Shown piece after piece: positions 9,682 through 21,600 of a stretch of DNA of 64,000 nucleotides. The notes below the pieces were generated by a model. The model searched no databases and was not told the DNA's origin. It saw only the letters and a list, made by a program, of their open reading frames with translations. The translations under genes were made by a program, and so were the position numbers. Each line of letters starts with the position of its first letter. The stretch's first letter is position 1. Source of the DNA: Gordionus sp. m RMFG-2023 (lineage: Eukaryota; Nematomorpha; Gordioida; Chordodea; Parachordodidae); assembly GCF_954871325.1 (NCBI RefSeq), contig NC_088775.1, forward strand, positions 76,671,561-76,735,560, written 5' to 3'.

Positions 9682-12600
9682 CTCTTTATATATCCAGTTA
9701 ATTTATAGTATTCATTATAAAAGGTTTTGCTTATTTTAAAATGGCGATTTTCAGATAGTGTAATTCCCTATTTGGTATTATTCTATATATATTCCACATT
9801 TATAGAATTTTTAATCGTGTGTTAAACATTGTGCTATACAGAGAATACATTAGATGCAAATCTTGGCCTAATATATGTTAGATGGGTTATTATATAAATA
9901 TATTAGAAACGGAGGATTTTGGGTGTTAGGTTAATCAAATATGAGTATTTTTAAAAATAATATTAATGAATATTTAATATATGTATTTTTTTTACTCTGT
10001 TTGGATATATTTAGGAGATTAAGATGTAAGAATCGGCTAGGTTGATAATTACTTTCTATATTAGATGATTAGGGTAGCTTAATATATTTTTTATTGATAA
10101 ATTGTTTTTTTTCTTCTTCTGAAAGCATCATTAAATGCTGCTCTTTTTTTGGTAAAATCAAATAAATATAAAAGAAATATTAGTCACTGAATCTTCCCAA
10201 TGAAATAAGAAATCTAAAACTAAAAGAAATATGGGTTAGCTTTGGTGTTGTTGAAGGGTAAGCATTTTTGCGGAAAAAATAGATCCATTCGCATTTTTCA
10301 ACCTAAACCATGAAACTACAACCAATGCATAACGAAGCAAACCAATTATACTTCTGCATTGCCTTCACATCATTGATTAATACCAATCAAAGCTACAGTG
10401 CTAACTCTCTTAGACACCTGCTAGCCTTCTTTAAGTATCTAGGGTATAGCATTGCATCGATAATCAAAACCAAAATTTTTACCTTAGTCAAAGAATTGCA
10501 ATGAGCTTCATTTTCTTCTTTGCTGGCTAAAACAATAATTAATGGATAGATTCTGATAACCATTTTTATGTCACACTATCTCCTATTTTATAGGCATTAT
10601 TTTATTCCATTGTTCTCGTCTTATTTGATCCTTACGAAATCAAGCTCTCAGGTGATGTCTCATATCCCTGCTCCTATATTCTGAGCATTTCGCAAGAAAA
10701 TTTATAATTAAATTTTGAAAATATATTTTTATTATAATGTATAATCATAATTATGAAATTAAAAAATAATTTAAAGATATATATATACTTAATTTTTTAA
10801 GGATATAGGTTATGATTGTAATGAGTTACTTCTCAAAGTTAACTCTAATAACATTAATAAGCTTTAAAAAAATTAATACATCTTGGAATTTTCCCCAATG
10901 AAATTAGAAAAGTTATAACAGAACGGGCATCTATAAATAGAGATTTCAATCATATTATTATAAGTTTATTTCTTCAAATATATTGGGGACCTTTTGAATC
11001 TAAAAATATATATACTTTGATGGCTATTTTACATTTTTAGTCAATCAAAAAAACCTTTAGATTTATATGCAAACGAATTTATATATCACATATTTTTATT
11101 TACGTGAAGGTTGCACGTTATCTATTTTTAGCTAGTAATAACTCAATATTGTTAAAAGTATAAACTAACCATAACCAATCTCTAACCTTTAACCCCATCT
11201 TCTTTCCTAAGCCTTCTTCGCAAGGAGGTTATTTAAGGTAAAATATTAGGCTTAAGCTTCAACATTAAGCTAGGTACCGACATGCCTCCGTTGGGAAGAG
11301 GAGGGGGGTTACTTCTAGACTTCCATCCACCCTTTTTTTAAAACATCTTTTTCATTAAAATAATAATTTACGTAATAATTCTGTTTTGTAAAAATAGTGC
11401 ACGCAAATTACCTGGTACCGGGTTCGAACCCCCACCTTCCCATAGTATATGTTCCTAAGGTTAGCTATAAAAAATACTGTGTTTCAATAAAATTTGAAGA
11501 TTGTTTAGCATAATTACTATAAGAATGAAGTTACTGCATTGGGGGGGGGGGGGGTAATGACATATTAATAATTTGGGTTCATCAAATTACTAAACAACTC
11601 CCAAATTCGAATTTTTTTAGATTATTTCTTTTAAATATATTGTTCCTTACTCCACATCTGACGATTCGATGATAAAACCAAAATTCTGCTGAACAACCTA
11701 CCCTTAGATCTCCACACTCTGAGTCACAGTTCCCATTAAAAAACAATGATTTTTTTGAATATTTTTCATTAAAATAGGGATCTTCTACTAATATCTTTCC
11801 TCGAATATTTTTAAAAACATTTTAATATCATCCATGAAAGATTATTAAATTTATTAACAATTTTTTAAATTTGAAAAAATAAAATTATTAATTATGTCAT
11901 AAAAACTTGGCTAAGATTATACATTTAAATCACCATAAATTATTTATATGTTTCGTGATAGATATAATAAAAAAAATATAAAAAAGAAAAGAAACGATTA
12001 TTAAAATTCGTATTTTTTAAGATATTTTTTTTAAATGATTTTTCTATTTCATATGAATTATTATTTTGATATAACTGCAGTTTATAAGATGTCATAAAGT
12101 TGGAAATCAAAAATCTAGAAATTAAAAGATCGTGAGAAATTTAGTTAATTTAGATACTAAATCGACATTAAAAATTACGTGATTCGCGAAAGGCTTATAT
12201 TAAAAAAAATAGATGTTCGGTTTTAGCATTAATTATTGATATTGGTATATTAGGAATGATTTGTATCTAGATGAAAGTATTCAGGGAGAAATTTTACCTT
12301 ATATTTCTCTTGGAAATACCAATGATTAATTTATTTAAAACCTTTATTATTAATATTTATTTAAAAAGCGCTTTAATAAAAAATAAAATAATGCCCTTGC
12401 ATAACCCGGCTAAAAAAATTTCATCGGGGTTGGAGAAATTGAAGGATATTTAATTTCATGTTTGAGCAGAGCCTTAATTTTAAAACAAAAATAACAATTT
12501 AATTACTAGTATAAAATCTTATAAATAAATATGAATTAAATTTATTTAAATACTGATTTTTACAAAATTTTATGTACATATTTCTTATATAAAAATTTAA

Positions 12601-13318
12601 TAAAATAGGATTCATGGTTAAATTCTTATTTCTGTTTGAAAGAATCCAACCCTGCAAAATACTAATATCAATAATAGTCACTTATTTAGAAGATATATAC
12701 TTATAAAAAAAATACAGTGCCCTCTAAAAATAAAATTGGTAAGATTTTGATAGTATAGTTCTCAGGGCGGGTCTAGCTTTTTTTCTGGCAGAACAAACGT
12801 CATTTAGCCACCCTAAACCTTAAGCCATCTTCTCCACATTTCCTTTTGACGAGCATTTAACTAGATTTTGCTCGGTTTTTATTCATAGATTTACATCTAG
12901 TATTTAACTATATTTTTATACAGATGTATTTGGTATTTATGTTTATAATAATTATTGTTAATTTAGAAATGTGACTAAAATGAACCCAATTTCTGAACTT
13001 AAATGGAAAAAATATTTATATTAATTTATATTAGTTATTTCTAATTATTTTTTCACTATTAACTAATTAATATTTTCTTTGGTCTAATCTACCATAGGCA
13101 GCCGGGAAAATCTGCTAAGCATTGAACGGGATAATTTATTTCTGCTCTACCCAAGTTAAACTATATTTTTAAGACAACCCCAAGTTAAGGTGATAGTTTT
13201 TCCCCAAAAATAATATATATTTTTAACCGTTTTTTAAGCAAAAAATAGCTTTTAAACGGCTCAATTATACAAAATTATAATCCAGCACAATATAAAATAT
13301 ATATATCATAATTAATAT
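9682..13318. other. Intergenic DNA, no gene identified
   Basis: The stretch is AT-rich. Three patches are less AT-rich. At 10310-10504 there is a 64-codon plus ORF of unknown nature. Around 10590-10690 a plus-strand, acceptor-preceded open stretch reads ALFYSIVLVLFDPYEIKLSG. A G14 tract lies at 11541-11554. At 11405-11430 a B-box-like GGTTCGAACCC occurs without an A box. About 12380-12440 and 13090-13200 look like repeat debris. None was strong enough to call a gene. Confidence 0.35.
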
Positions 13319-13370
13319 TGTTGTATTCCATATCAAATCAACTGAAGATTCAACCCGACCCCCTTCGATT

Positions 13371-13754
13371 TTGGTTAATAAGGTACTACCTATCAAATTT
13401 GAATTTTGTTTATTTTTCATTTGGATAGGCACTACCAAATATATTTATAATATATATTTGAAAAATCGTTATTTTGGAAAGCCTCTATGGCCTAGTCGGC
13501 AAGAGCTTCGCTTACTGATCCTATGGTCACGGGTTTGAATCCCGGTAATGATTATGTTTATTTCTTATTCTAACTTGGTGGTTCCATCCTTGTGGGGATG
13601 ATATATAGGAGGCCGGACTCGACCACGTGATTCCATTATAATACATTAAATAATAAGTCTTATTACATTTTAATAAATTTTGGTCGGTATTTAGCAAATT
13701 AGGTTGGTATTTAGAATATTTCCATACATTCACTTGGTAGTAAGCATCGTTAAC
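13371..13754. mobile_element. 384-bp MITE/SINE-like insertion with tRNA-like Pol III boxes
   Basis: This sequence interrupts the left inverted repeat of the 13319-16470 transposon. The undisturbed right arm shows the empty site. CTTCGATT occurs on both sides (13363-13370 and 13755-13762) as an 8-bp target duplication. The insert's own ends are imperfect inverted repeats (TTGGTTAATAAGGTACTACC against GTTAACGATGCTTACTACC). Inside, at 13488-13499, is TGGCCTAGTCGG, an exact fit to the tRNA A-box consensus. GGGTTTGAATCCC at 13531-13543 is a B box. The implied acceptor, D and anticodon stems do not pair well, so this is a tRNA-derived promoter rather than a tRNA gene. Confidence 0.7.
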
Positions 13755-14367
13755 CTTCGATTATTTTTAAAATTTGTATGATGGTAGTATATACACTATA
13801 ACTAGTAAAAATATAAAATTTTAATTCTCAACTCAGCTTACTTCATGAGATATGGTCATCTTTAGAAATGCTGAAATTCCAAAATACACTATATTTAATT
13901 ATAAATATCTCAAAAAGTAATTAAGCTAAAGACATGATTTAAATTTATTAAAAGCTCTAGAATAGCTCTTTAATATGACATAAAATTTATTTTATTGAAA
14001 AAAAGTCTATTACCAAAAACCGTAGATAGAAAACCGGAAATGGCTATAAAATAAAAATTGCACTTATTTTTCTTTTAAATTTTTTTACAGATAGACATTA
14101 TACATCTTAAAATTAGTACAAAATCCTAGATTGAGACGAGTATAGGGCCAAAAGTTATTAGATTTTAAATATATGAAGTATGGCTTATATATTATACCAA
14201 ATATAGAGTAATTATTTTTTTAAAAAAGTGGGCAATATAGTGACTAATAGCATTAAAACTAAAATCCTAAAAAATCTGATTATTTTGCATTTATTAAATG
14301 TTAAAAAACTCAAAACAACATTTACCAAATTGTATTGTATTATTTTAAATATAACGCATAAAACCAA

Positions 14368-15743
14368 GTAGAATAATTCCGAATGACGTTGCAAATAAAG
14401 TAATAGAATTTTATAATTCTGATGAAAACAGCAGACTTATGCTAGGTATGAATAATTTTATATCAATGAAAGTTAATGGAAAAAAGAACGAAGTGCAAAA
14501 GAGATTAGTTTTATGTAATATAAAAGAATTATTTACCAATTTTAAAGAAATAAATAGTAATATAAAGATAGGTTTTAGCAAATTTGCTATCATGAGACCA
14601 AAAAACTGTATTTTAGCAGCGGGTCTGGAACGCATACAATGTGCATCTGCACATTTCATCAAAATTTTAAGTTAATTATAATTGGTGGTAAATTAGATAA
14701 GTTAACTGCAAACCAGCATAACTTTCCATTTCCTCCCTTAAAAGATTATAAACACTACATTGCACAAAGTCTATACAATCCAGCCCAGGATTGCTGTTAC
14801 TTAAGGAAATGCCAAATGTGTCCCGGCACTTTGGAACTTAAAGAAAGATTACACTTATTATTTGATAATAATGCCATAGATTATATAACATTTAAACAAT
14901 GGTTGGCCGTACCACACTCGAAACTTTAACAAAGTCCGCTAACGAATTTGTTGAGTATTAGATTGAAAAATTAAATATTTTAATTCCTCATGCATTTATT
15001 TCTTCGGAACAATCTTCATTTTTTAAATCATTAAAATCGAATTTGAGATGGGGAATATCTAATAATATCAGATTTTGCAGAGAACTACTCTTTTGTAGTT
15101 CAAGATCACGCTCAAGGTTTCCATTGAATTAATAATCAGGCAACATTTCATCCATTTATGATTTATTACCGCGAAGGCGATATCATCAAACATTTCAGTT
15201 ACTTGATTATATCAGATTGTCTCAAACACAATACTTGTTCCTTTTATTTATTTCAAATAAAATTAATTCTATTCTTGAAAGAAAGATTTGATAATATTTC
15301 AATAATATTTTATTTTTCTGATGGAGCTGTTACCCAGTATAAAAACAAAATAACTTTGTAAACCTCTACAACCATTATAATGATTTTGGGATCAAGGCAG
15401 AATGGCATTTTTTTGCAACTGCACATGGCAAAACTTCATGCGATAGTTTAGGAGGAATTACTAAGAGGTTGGCGGCTAGAGCAAGCCTGCAACGTCCTCA
15501 TGAAAATCATATAACTCCTATTGACTTATATAATTATGCGAGAATCAATATCCCGGGAATTAATTATGTATTTGTTAGCAACGTATAATATTTAAGAATG
15601 GAAATCAATCTTGAAAATAGATTTTTAATGGCCAAACGAATTTCCGGGACACAAAAATATCATTCATTTATTCCAATGGAAGGAAAAATGAAAGTCAAAT
15701 TTTATTCTAATTTATTAGATTATTTAATGAATGATATTATTTA
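14368..15743 (+). pseudogene. Broken transposase-like gene of the 13319-16470 element
   Basis: Consecutive plus-strand blocks match, from memory, a widespread uncharacterised transposon-associated protein family of invertebrates. The first block reads NDVANKVIEFYNSDENSRLM, then KVNGKKNEVQKRLVLCNIKE. After a frameshift near 14640 come NPAQDCCYLRKCQMCPGTLE (a Cys cluster) and IDYITFKQWLAVPHSKL. A further frame holds SDFAENYSFVVQDHAQGFH, a stop, then FHPFMIYYREGD, LIISDCLKHN and IFYFSDGAVTQYKNK. The last frame gives KAEWHFFATAHGKTSCDSLG, KRLAARASLQRPHENHI and a KYHSFIPMEG end. The aspartates in SDFAEN, ISDC and FSDGA are candidate catalytic residues. At least three frameshifts and two stops make it non-coding today. 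Confidence 0.75.
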
Positions 15744-16470
15744 ATAATATGTTTATTAGAATATTAATTTCCCATTAATTAGCTAAATAAAGTTATAAAT
15801 ATTTTTACAATTATTTTCCTTCTAAAATAAAATAGCTAAACTTATGTGCTAAATGTGACACAATGTCTGCCTGTGATCTGCTAGGGCCTAATTTTTCCAC
15901 GGCCAGAAGATTTATAAAAAAATATATCCGGCCCGATCCCAAACGAATTTTCTTTTTATTTGTTTCGTAAATTACTATACATTTGGTATAATATATGATT
16001 TAAGCCATACTACTTATATTTAAAGTGTAAAAACTTTTGGCCCAGTACTCGTCCCAATCTAGGATTTTGTACAAATATTAAAAAGTATTATGTCTATCTG
16101 TAAAAAAAATTTAAAAGAAAAAAAAATAGCAATTTTTATTTTATAACCTTTTTTGGTTTTTGGTAATATACTTTTTTTCAATAAAATAAATTTTATATCA
16201 TAATAAAGAGCTATTCTAGAGCTATTTAATACAATTAAAATCATGTCTTTAGCTTAATTACTTTTTGAGATATTTAAAATTAAATATAGTGTATTTTGGA
16301 ATTTCCGCCTTTCTAAAGATGGCTATATCTCATGAAGTAAGGCGATTTGAAAAGTAAAATTTTACATTTTTATTAGTTAGTGTATATACTACTGCAAATT
16401 TTTAAAAGAATCGAAGGGGGTCGGGTTGAAAATCGACTTTTTTGGTTGATTTAATATGGACTACAACATT

Positions 16471-18643
16471 ATAAATAATTTAAATGTTGAAAGTGATTAT
16501 GATATAAAAAAAAGTAAGAGGTGAAAAATGAGATATGAAAGAATAAGTCAGAGTCAAATCATGACTGGAAACACCGTCCCCACTCATACATAAAATAATT
16601 GATATATTAGCACTCTATGTAATTAAAAATTATTACAGTTTTTGATCAAATTTTACCTAAAAATGTTAAGGACGAACTTTTCGTAAAATTTTAACGGGCT
16701 GTGCCAAAAATTTAACGGGCCGGGCAAGTTAAGTAAATTGTTTTAAGGGGATCGACCCAGGCTTGCAGATCGCTAGACAGAATAGACATAACTAAACTTT
16801 TAAATAATCTTAATTTTAAACTTGCAGACTTTGGTTAAAAATAAATAAAATCGAAAAATCGCTTTGGATTCTTTATTTTCCTGCATTCGCAGTAAGCGAG
16901 AATTCGCTGGAAAATATATAAAAGCATCATGCCAAGATAATTAAGACTCTCTCCACCACTTTATTATTAACTAATAATATATTTCAGGGGGTATGCAAAA
17001 TATGAAGGAAAAATTTTTTTATTTTCTTACCGATTACATTTTAATCCATAATTAAGGTAATAAATAAGGTGGGAAAAGAATCAGTGATGAATACAACATC
17101 CGCATAAGAATAAATACAAAACTCCAGGCGAGCCATATTTCTTAAAAAAAATTCAAGCAAAGATTAGCATCTTTAATTTACCTTTTGAAATAATTTACAG
17201 AATATAACTAAAAATATTTAAAATAAACAAATGTAAAAAATCCAGGTTAAGCCATATAATGATCAAAATTTTTAAAAATATGACCAAGCTTAAAAATAAC
17301 AAGCTAAAAAATAATATTTAATTTTGGAACTGGCTTATTAGTCTTGGCCTGATATATCAATCATATTTGAACTCGTATAATTGATTGGAAAAGAATCACG
17401 ATTTACTTTATATCTTATACAAATAATCATCAAAAAATTTTAATATCTTGATGCAAAAGATATTATCGGCCAAACTTTTTAATTTTTAAAAGATACCATT
17501 ACAATTTATTATTAATTATTTTAAATAATCTTTATGCTTTCTAATATCATTTGAAGCAAAATGTTAAGATATGCTCTAAGATTTTTTTTTAAAGTGGATA
17601 ACACGATGTTAACTAAGCATAAATATTCTTGCCAATAGTATTCTGGTTAATTTTATTTAAAAAAAATATAATACTTATTCTAAATTATATAATATCAATT
17701 AATTATTGATTATTTTTTGTGCATAAAAATTTAAATATCAATTAATTAATCAATATCACTTGGCCAGAATTTGAACTCAGGCCTTAGCTTGGAGAAAAAG
17801 CAGATAAAGATATTTATAAATTTTTTAACTTTTCTAACTTCCATATACACCAAATATAAATTTTTTATAAAGTATTCAATTGGTACTTTCAAAGTATCGA
17901 CATCAGCTTTAAAAATAGTATTAGCTTATCTATCTCTGACATAATTATTTTAAATTTAGTCATGTGAGCTTATAACGCATGACGAGCATAAGAAATTTAC
18001 TAATTAAAATGAAATTTTTGAGAGGTTAATGATTACCAGGTAAGGAAAACTACAATTTAAAATGGCTATTTATTGGTAGATTTCTTACACTTATTACAAA
18101 TAAGTTTTATTACTCCTAACAAAATATATTATAAATTTAAATATAAATAATAAAAATATTAAAATATTTTGGTCACATTATACTAGTGGGTAGGAATCAA
18201 TATTTGGAATATTTTTTAAAGCATAATATATGTTTAATTGGGGGTGTGGAGAATTTAAATGTAGATGTATTGCGTGAAACCCAGTAAATAATATAATTTT
18301 ATATATAAATCTTAGCATATATTTTAACAAATTTGGTCTAAAATACTACATACAGTGAAATCCAGTCTAAATTCTATTAAGCTGCAACTATAAAAACGTG
18401 TAAGTTTTTGGCCCTTTGAAATAATTTTTTTAAATTAAAAATTAACATTGATTAAACAACTTATGTATAGATAGCAAAAAATGATTTCAAAAAAAAATTT
18501 ATAATAAAAAAATTGATGTATGCTTCTGACAAGATTTCACTATACATATTATAAAATCACATTTATATAATATTTTTTGGTAGAAAATACTTTTTAACAA
18601 AATATACAAAACATATTCAAAAAATCATTATAATTCTTTTAAA
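16471..18643. other. Intergenic DNA downstream of GALK2
   Basis: The stretch is AT-rich. About 16670-16800 contains a GC-rich repeat fragment (TTTAACGGGCCGGGCAAG). No exon was recognised. The GALK2 stop at 18644-18646 borders it, so its 3' untranslated region presumably extends into the right part. Confidence 0.4.
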
Positions 18644-21600
18644 TTATAAATTCAAGTATATGCAAGCGCCGTAACTGGGCTCTGTTCCGAAAATAACGTT
18701 TTCTAAATCCATCTTCGTTTCGGAATTTTGTCCTTCCAACTTATAGTAAAAAGATTCAGCGACATCTTTAATAAAATTTTCGACGTTTTTCTTTTCGATA
18801 AGACTAACGCAGCAGCCTCCCCAACCAGCCCCAGTCAGCCTGCTCCCCAAAGCTCCTTTCTCTCTTTACATATTTTATATAAATATTTTTTTAAATTTTA
18901 TTTATTCATTAATTCCTTCATTTCTATTTAGTAGGATTAGGAAATAACAAGTTTCAAATTTCAAAAAATATACTTGGTTTTAAAAAGAAATAGTTTGAAT
19001 TTATAACGAAATACAATCTGAATTCCAAAAAGGTGAAAATTTCCAACTTGAAAAAAAATATTTTCCTTTAAGATATGGATTGATAATACCAATAATAACC
19101 TGATAGTTTTCAAATATATTTTTTTAAAACTTTTGAAACAAGAAATTTAAATTTGATATATTATGCCGTAAATACATACAGATATAAGTTTTATATATAA
19201 TTAATAAATTTAATTATAAACTCTAACTGATTAATTGAATCTTTATACTTTTAAAAAGAGAAAATATATATTTAAAAAGTGAAGAAGAAAGATTTTTGAT
19301 CAAATTTTCCCTAAAATTGCCAAAATCTTTTATAAATCTTTCGAGGTAAAATCAAAAATTTAGAAAGAAAATAAATCTTTAAAGATGTTTTAAAATATTA
19401 AATAAAATTTTAACAGAAAAAAAAACAAAATGATGCAAAGGTTAAGGAAGAAAAGGACAAATTACGTGTAAAAAAATTTAGAAGAAAAATTAGATGTATC
19501 AGTGAAATTATAAAGACGATAGTTTCATTTAAAACATTTCGCACAGATAAATTCTCAAAGAAATATACAAATTGATTTATTTCAAAATTAATATATTATA
19601 TAAAAATAATTCAATTTTTTTAGATTCAATTTTTGTAATTTTTTTTTATAATTTAATAATTTATAAATAACTCGTATCTGCAATGGGTGGGGTTTTCTTA
19701 TCCACCCCCCCCCCGCCCAATGGGCGAGCTTTCTATAATATTTTAAACACTTTCGGGAGAAATGAGTGGGCGGGCGGGTTAAAAAATTTTAAAACAACGA
19801 GTGGGAGGGTTGCTGGCTAAAACCCGCCCATTGAAGACCTTGAATTCGCATAGCACAGCTTTACATCTTTAAATATAATTAAAAGTTTTCGAATTAAAAA
19901 AGCAAAATATTCACAATGTTGAAAACCAATTAATTCAAAATCGGAACATCCAAAAAGGATTGCTCAGCCCTACCCTACTATAATTTTAAAAACTACTTTT
20001 AAAATTCCATTTCTGAACATTCTAATCTTCTCTTATTGATTTCTCTATTTTCTTATATTTGTTTTCGTTCTTTCTTTCTTCTTCTATCCTTCTTTATTCG
20101 TTTTATTTTTTATATGTGCCTCAATTTTTATTTATATTCTCTTCTCGTTCTTCTATTTTACAACAAAAAAGCGCACACAAATAAAAAATTTTGATATACC
20201 TACAAACATCGACTAATCGATCTAGCAAAGGGTGACTGCATTCGAACAGCTCTTTGCAACTCTCGTGACTGGCATTCATGAGCTCCCCCAGTTTCGAAGC
20301 CTTCTCCTTTTCTCCCAACATTTCTACATTCCTTGATTCGGTCTCGAGTGAATCCGAGCAAAGTGCTTCAAAATCTAACACTCTCTGGGCCTCGTTGCAA
20401 ACGTGGAGGCATCGGTCTAGCACTTTAAAAAGTCCCGTGTCTTAAAATCATCGATGAAAAAAACAATTTAGCAAAAAATCCGCGAGTTTATGATTTTAAA
20501 AACGATTCTAATTTTTAATTCGGCATGCATTCTACAACTGTATTCATTTTGGTAATAATTAGACATGATGTTTATAATCTAATGTCGAAAATGATCGTTC
20601 AATTTTTTTTTAAACATTTTATCAGAAAATTGATTATATTAGATTACACTTATTAAATAATATTTTATTTAGCACAATAAATTTATAATTCGACCTTGAA
20701 ATTTTATTAAGAAAATAAATTAGTTTTTATTTACAAGGAAAAACAAAATTCATTTACAAATCGTATCCGCATACCATTTATTATTAAATAATATTTTGTA
20801 AGTAATTACTAAAACGATATACTCTAACAAAAAAAATACTTGAAAAAAAGGCGCAGCTTAAAATATTTATTAATATCAAGTCATAAATCTCAACCTAATC
20901 TAAAATGAAGCCATAAAAAAACCTGACCCATTTTTTGGAAAAAAAGAAAATGGTGATAAAAAAATCGATATCGATACTTAATTAAATTCAAACATTTTAC
21001 CTGGCAAAAATTTCCCTTTCAAGCAATATTGCATGAAATCATGCCGGTTTTGAAGGCCCAACAGTTGGCAAATCTCCTTCTCGTTATAAGGTTTCGGACT
21101 CAAGTGTTCGGAGAAAATGCGAGCCAATTCCTTCAAGTCGGTGATTCCCAATAACTCCTGGAAGTGATGTATATTTTTTATGCTTCGCCAATCGGCGTCA
21201 CCGTCTTTCAACTGGTGGTAAACGATCTGCGATTGCGTATAAAAAAACATAATTAATATCATTATTTTAGCATACGTTTTTATTTTATTTTTGCCATACT
21301 CATTAGCGAGTAGCCCTCTATTCATTATAAATAAATGTCATATCAAAATCATAAATTTTCACCAACCAAAAAAAAATTTAAAACATAGTTTAAAATAAAT
21401 TTTTTTTAAAAAAACCTGAGCTCCTATTCTGCATTCACTCACTCGTATATTGTAATGCGGCGTATTGCCTTTGTCCATGTGCACTAAACTATTCGAAATC
21501 ACGAAGGAATAATTGAGAGGTAGCTTGACTGGTCGAGTCCGAACAGGGTCAAATTCTATCAATGTGGCCTTTAATTCGAAAAAAAAATCATTTAATCTCA

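Larger units (their letters stand above)
13319..16470. mobile_element. DNA transposon with ~500-bp terminal inverted repeats
   Basis: The left terminus (TGTTGTATTCCATATCAAAT at about 13319) is mirrored by the right terminus ending CTACAACA near 16468. Matching inverted sequence runs inward for about 500 bp on each side, for example CAACCCGACCCCCTTCGATT against AATCGAAGGGGGTCGGGTTG, and CTTACTTCATGAGATAT against ATATCTCATGAAGTAAG. The left arm is interrupted by a 384-bp insertion (13371-13754). The core carries a broken plus-strand transposase-like gene (14368-15743). Superfamily assignment was not possible from memory and no clean target duplication was seen. Confidence 0.85.

Noticed and set aside
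11160-11230. Interstitial telomere-like CTAACCATAACC sequence
   Set aside because: The words are irregular and not repeated beyond a few units, so no telomeric array is supported.
13481-13553. Possible functional tRNA gene (A box TGGCCTAGTCGG, B box GGGTTTGAATCCC)
   Set aside because: Acceptor, D and anticodon stems do not pair and no clear anticodon loop exists. The sequence is internal to a mobile insertion, so it is listed as a tRNA-derived promoter.
14639-15361. Separate small plus-strand genes (96 and 67 codons)
   Set aside because: Both are fragments of one frameshifted transposase-like gene inside the 13319-16470 element.
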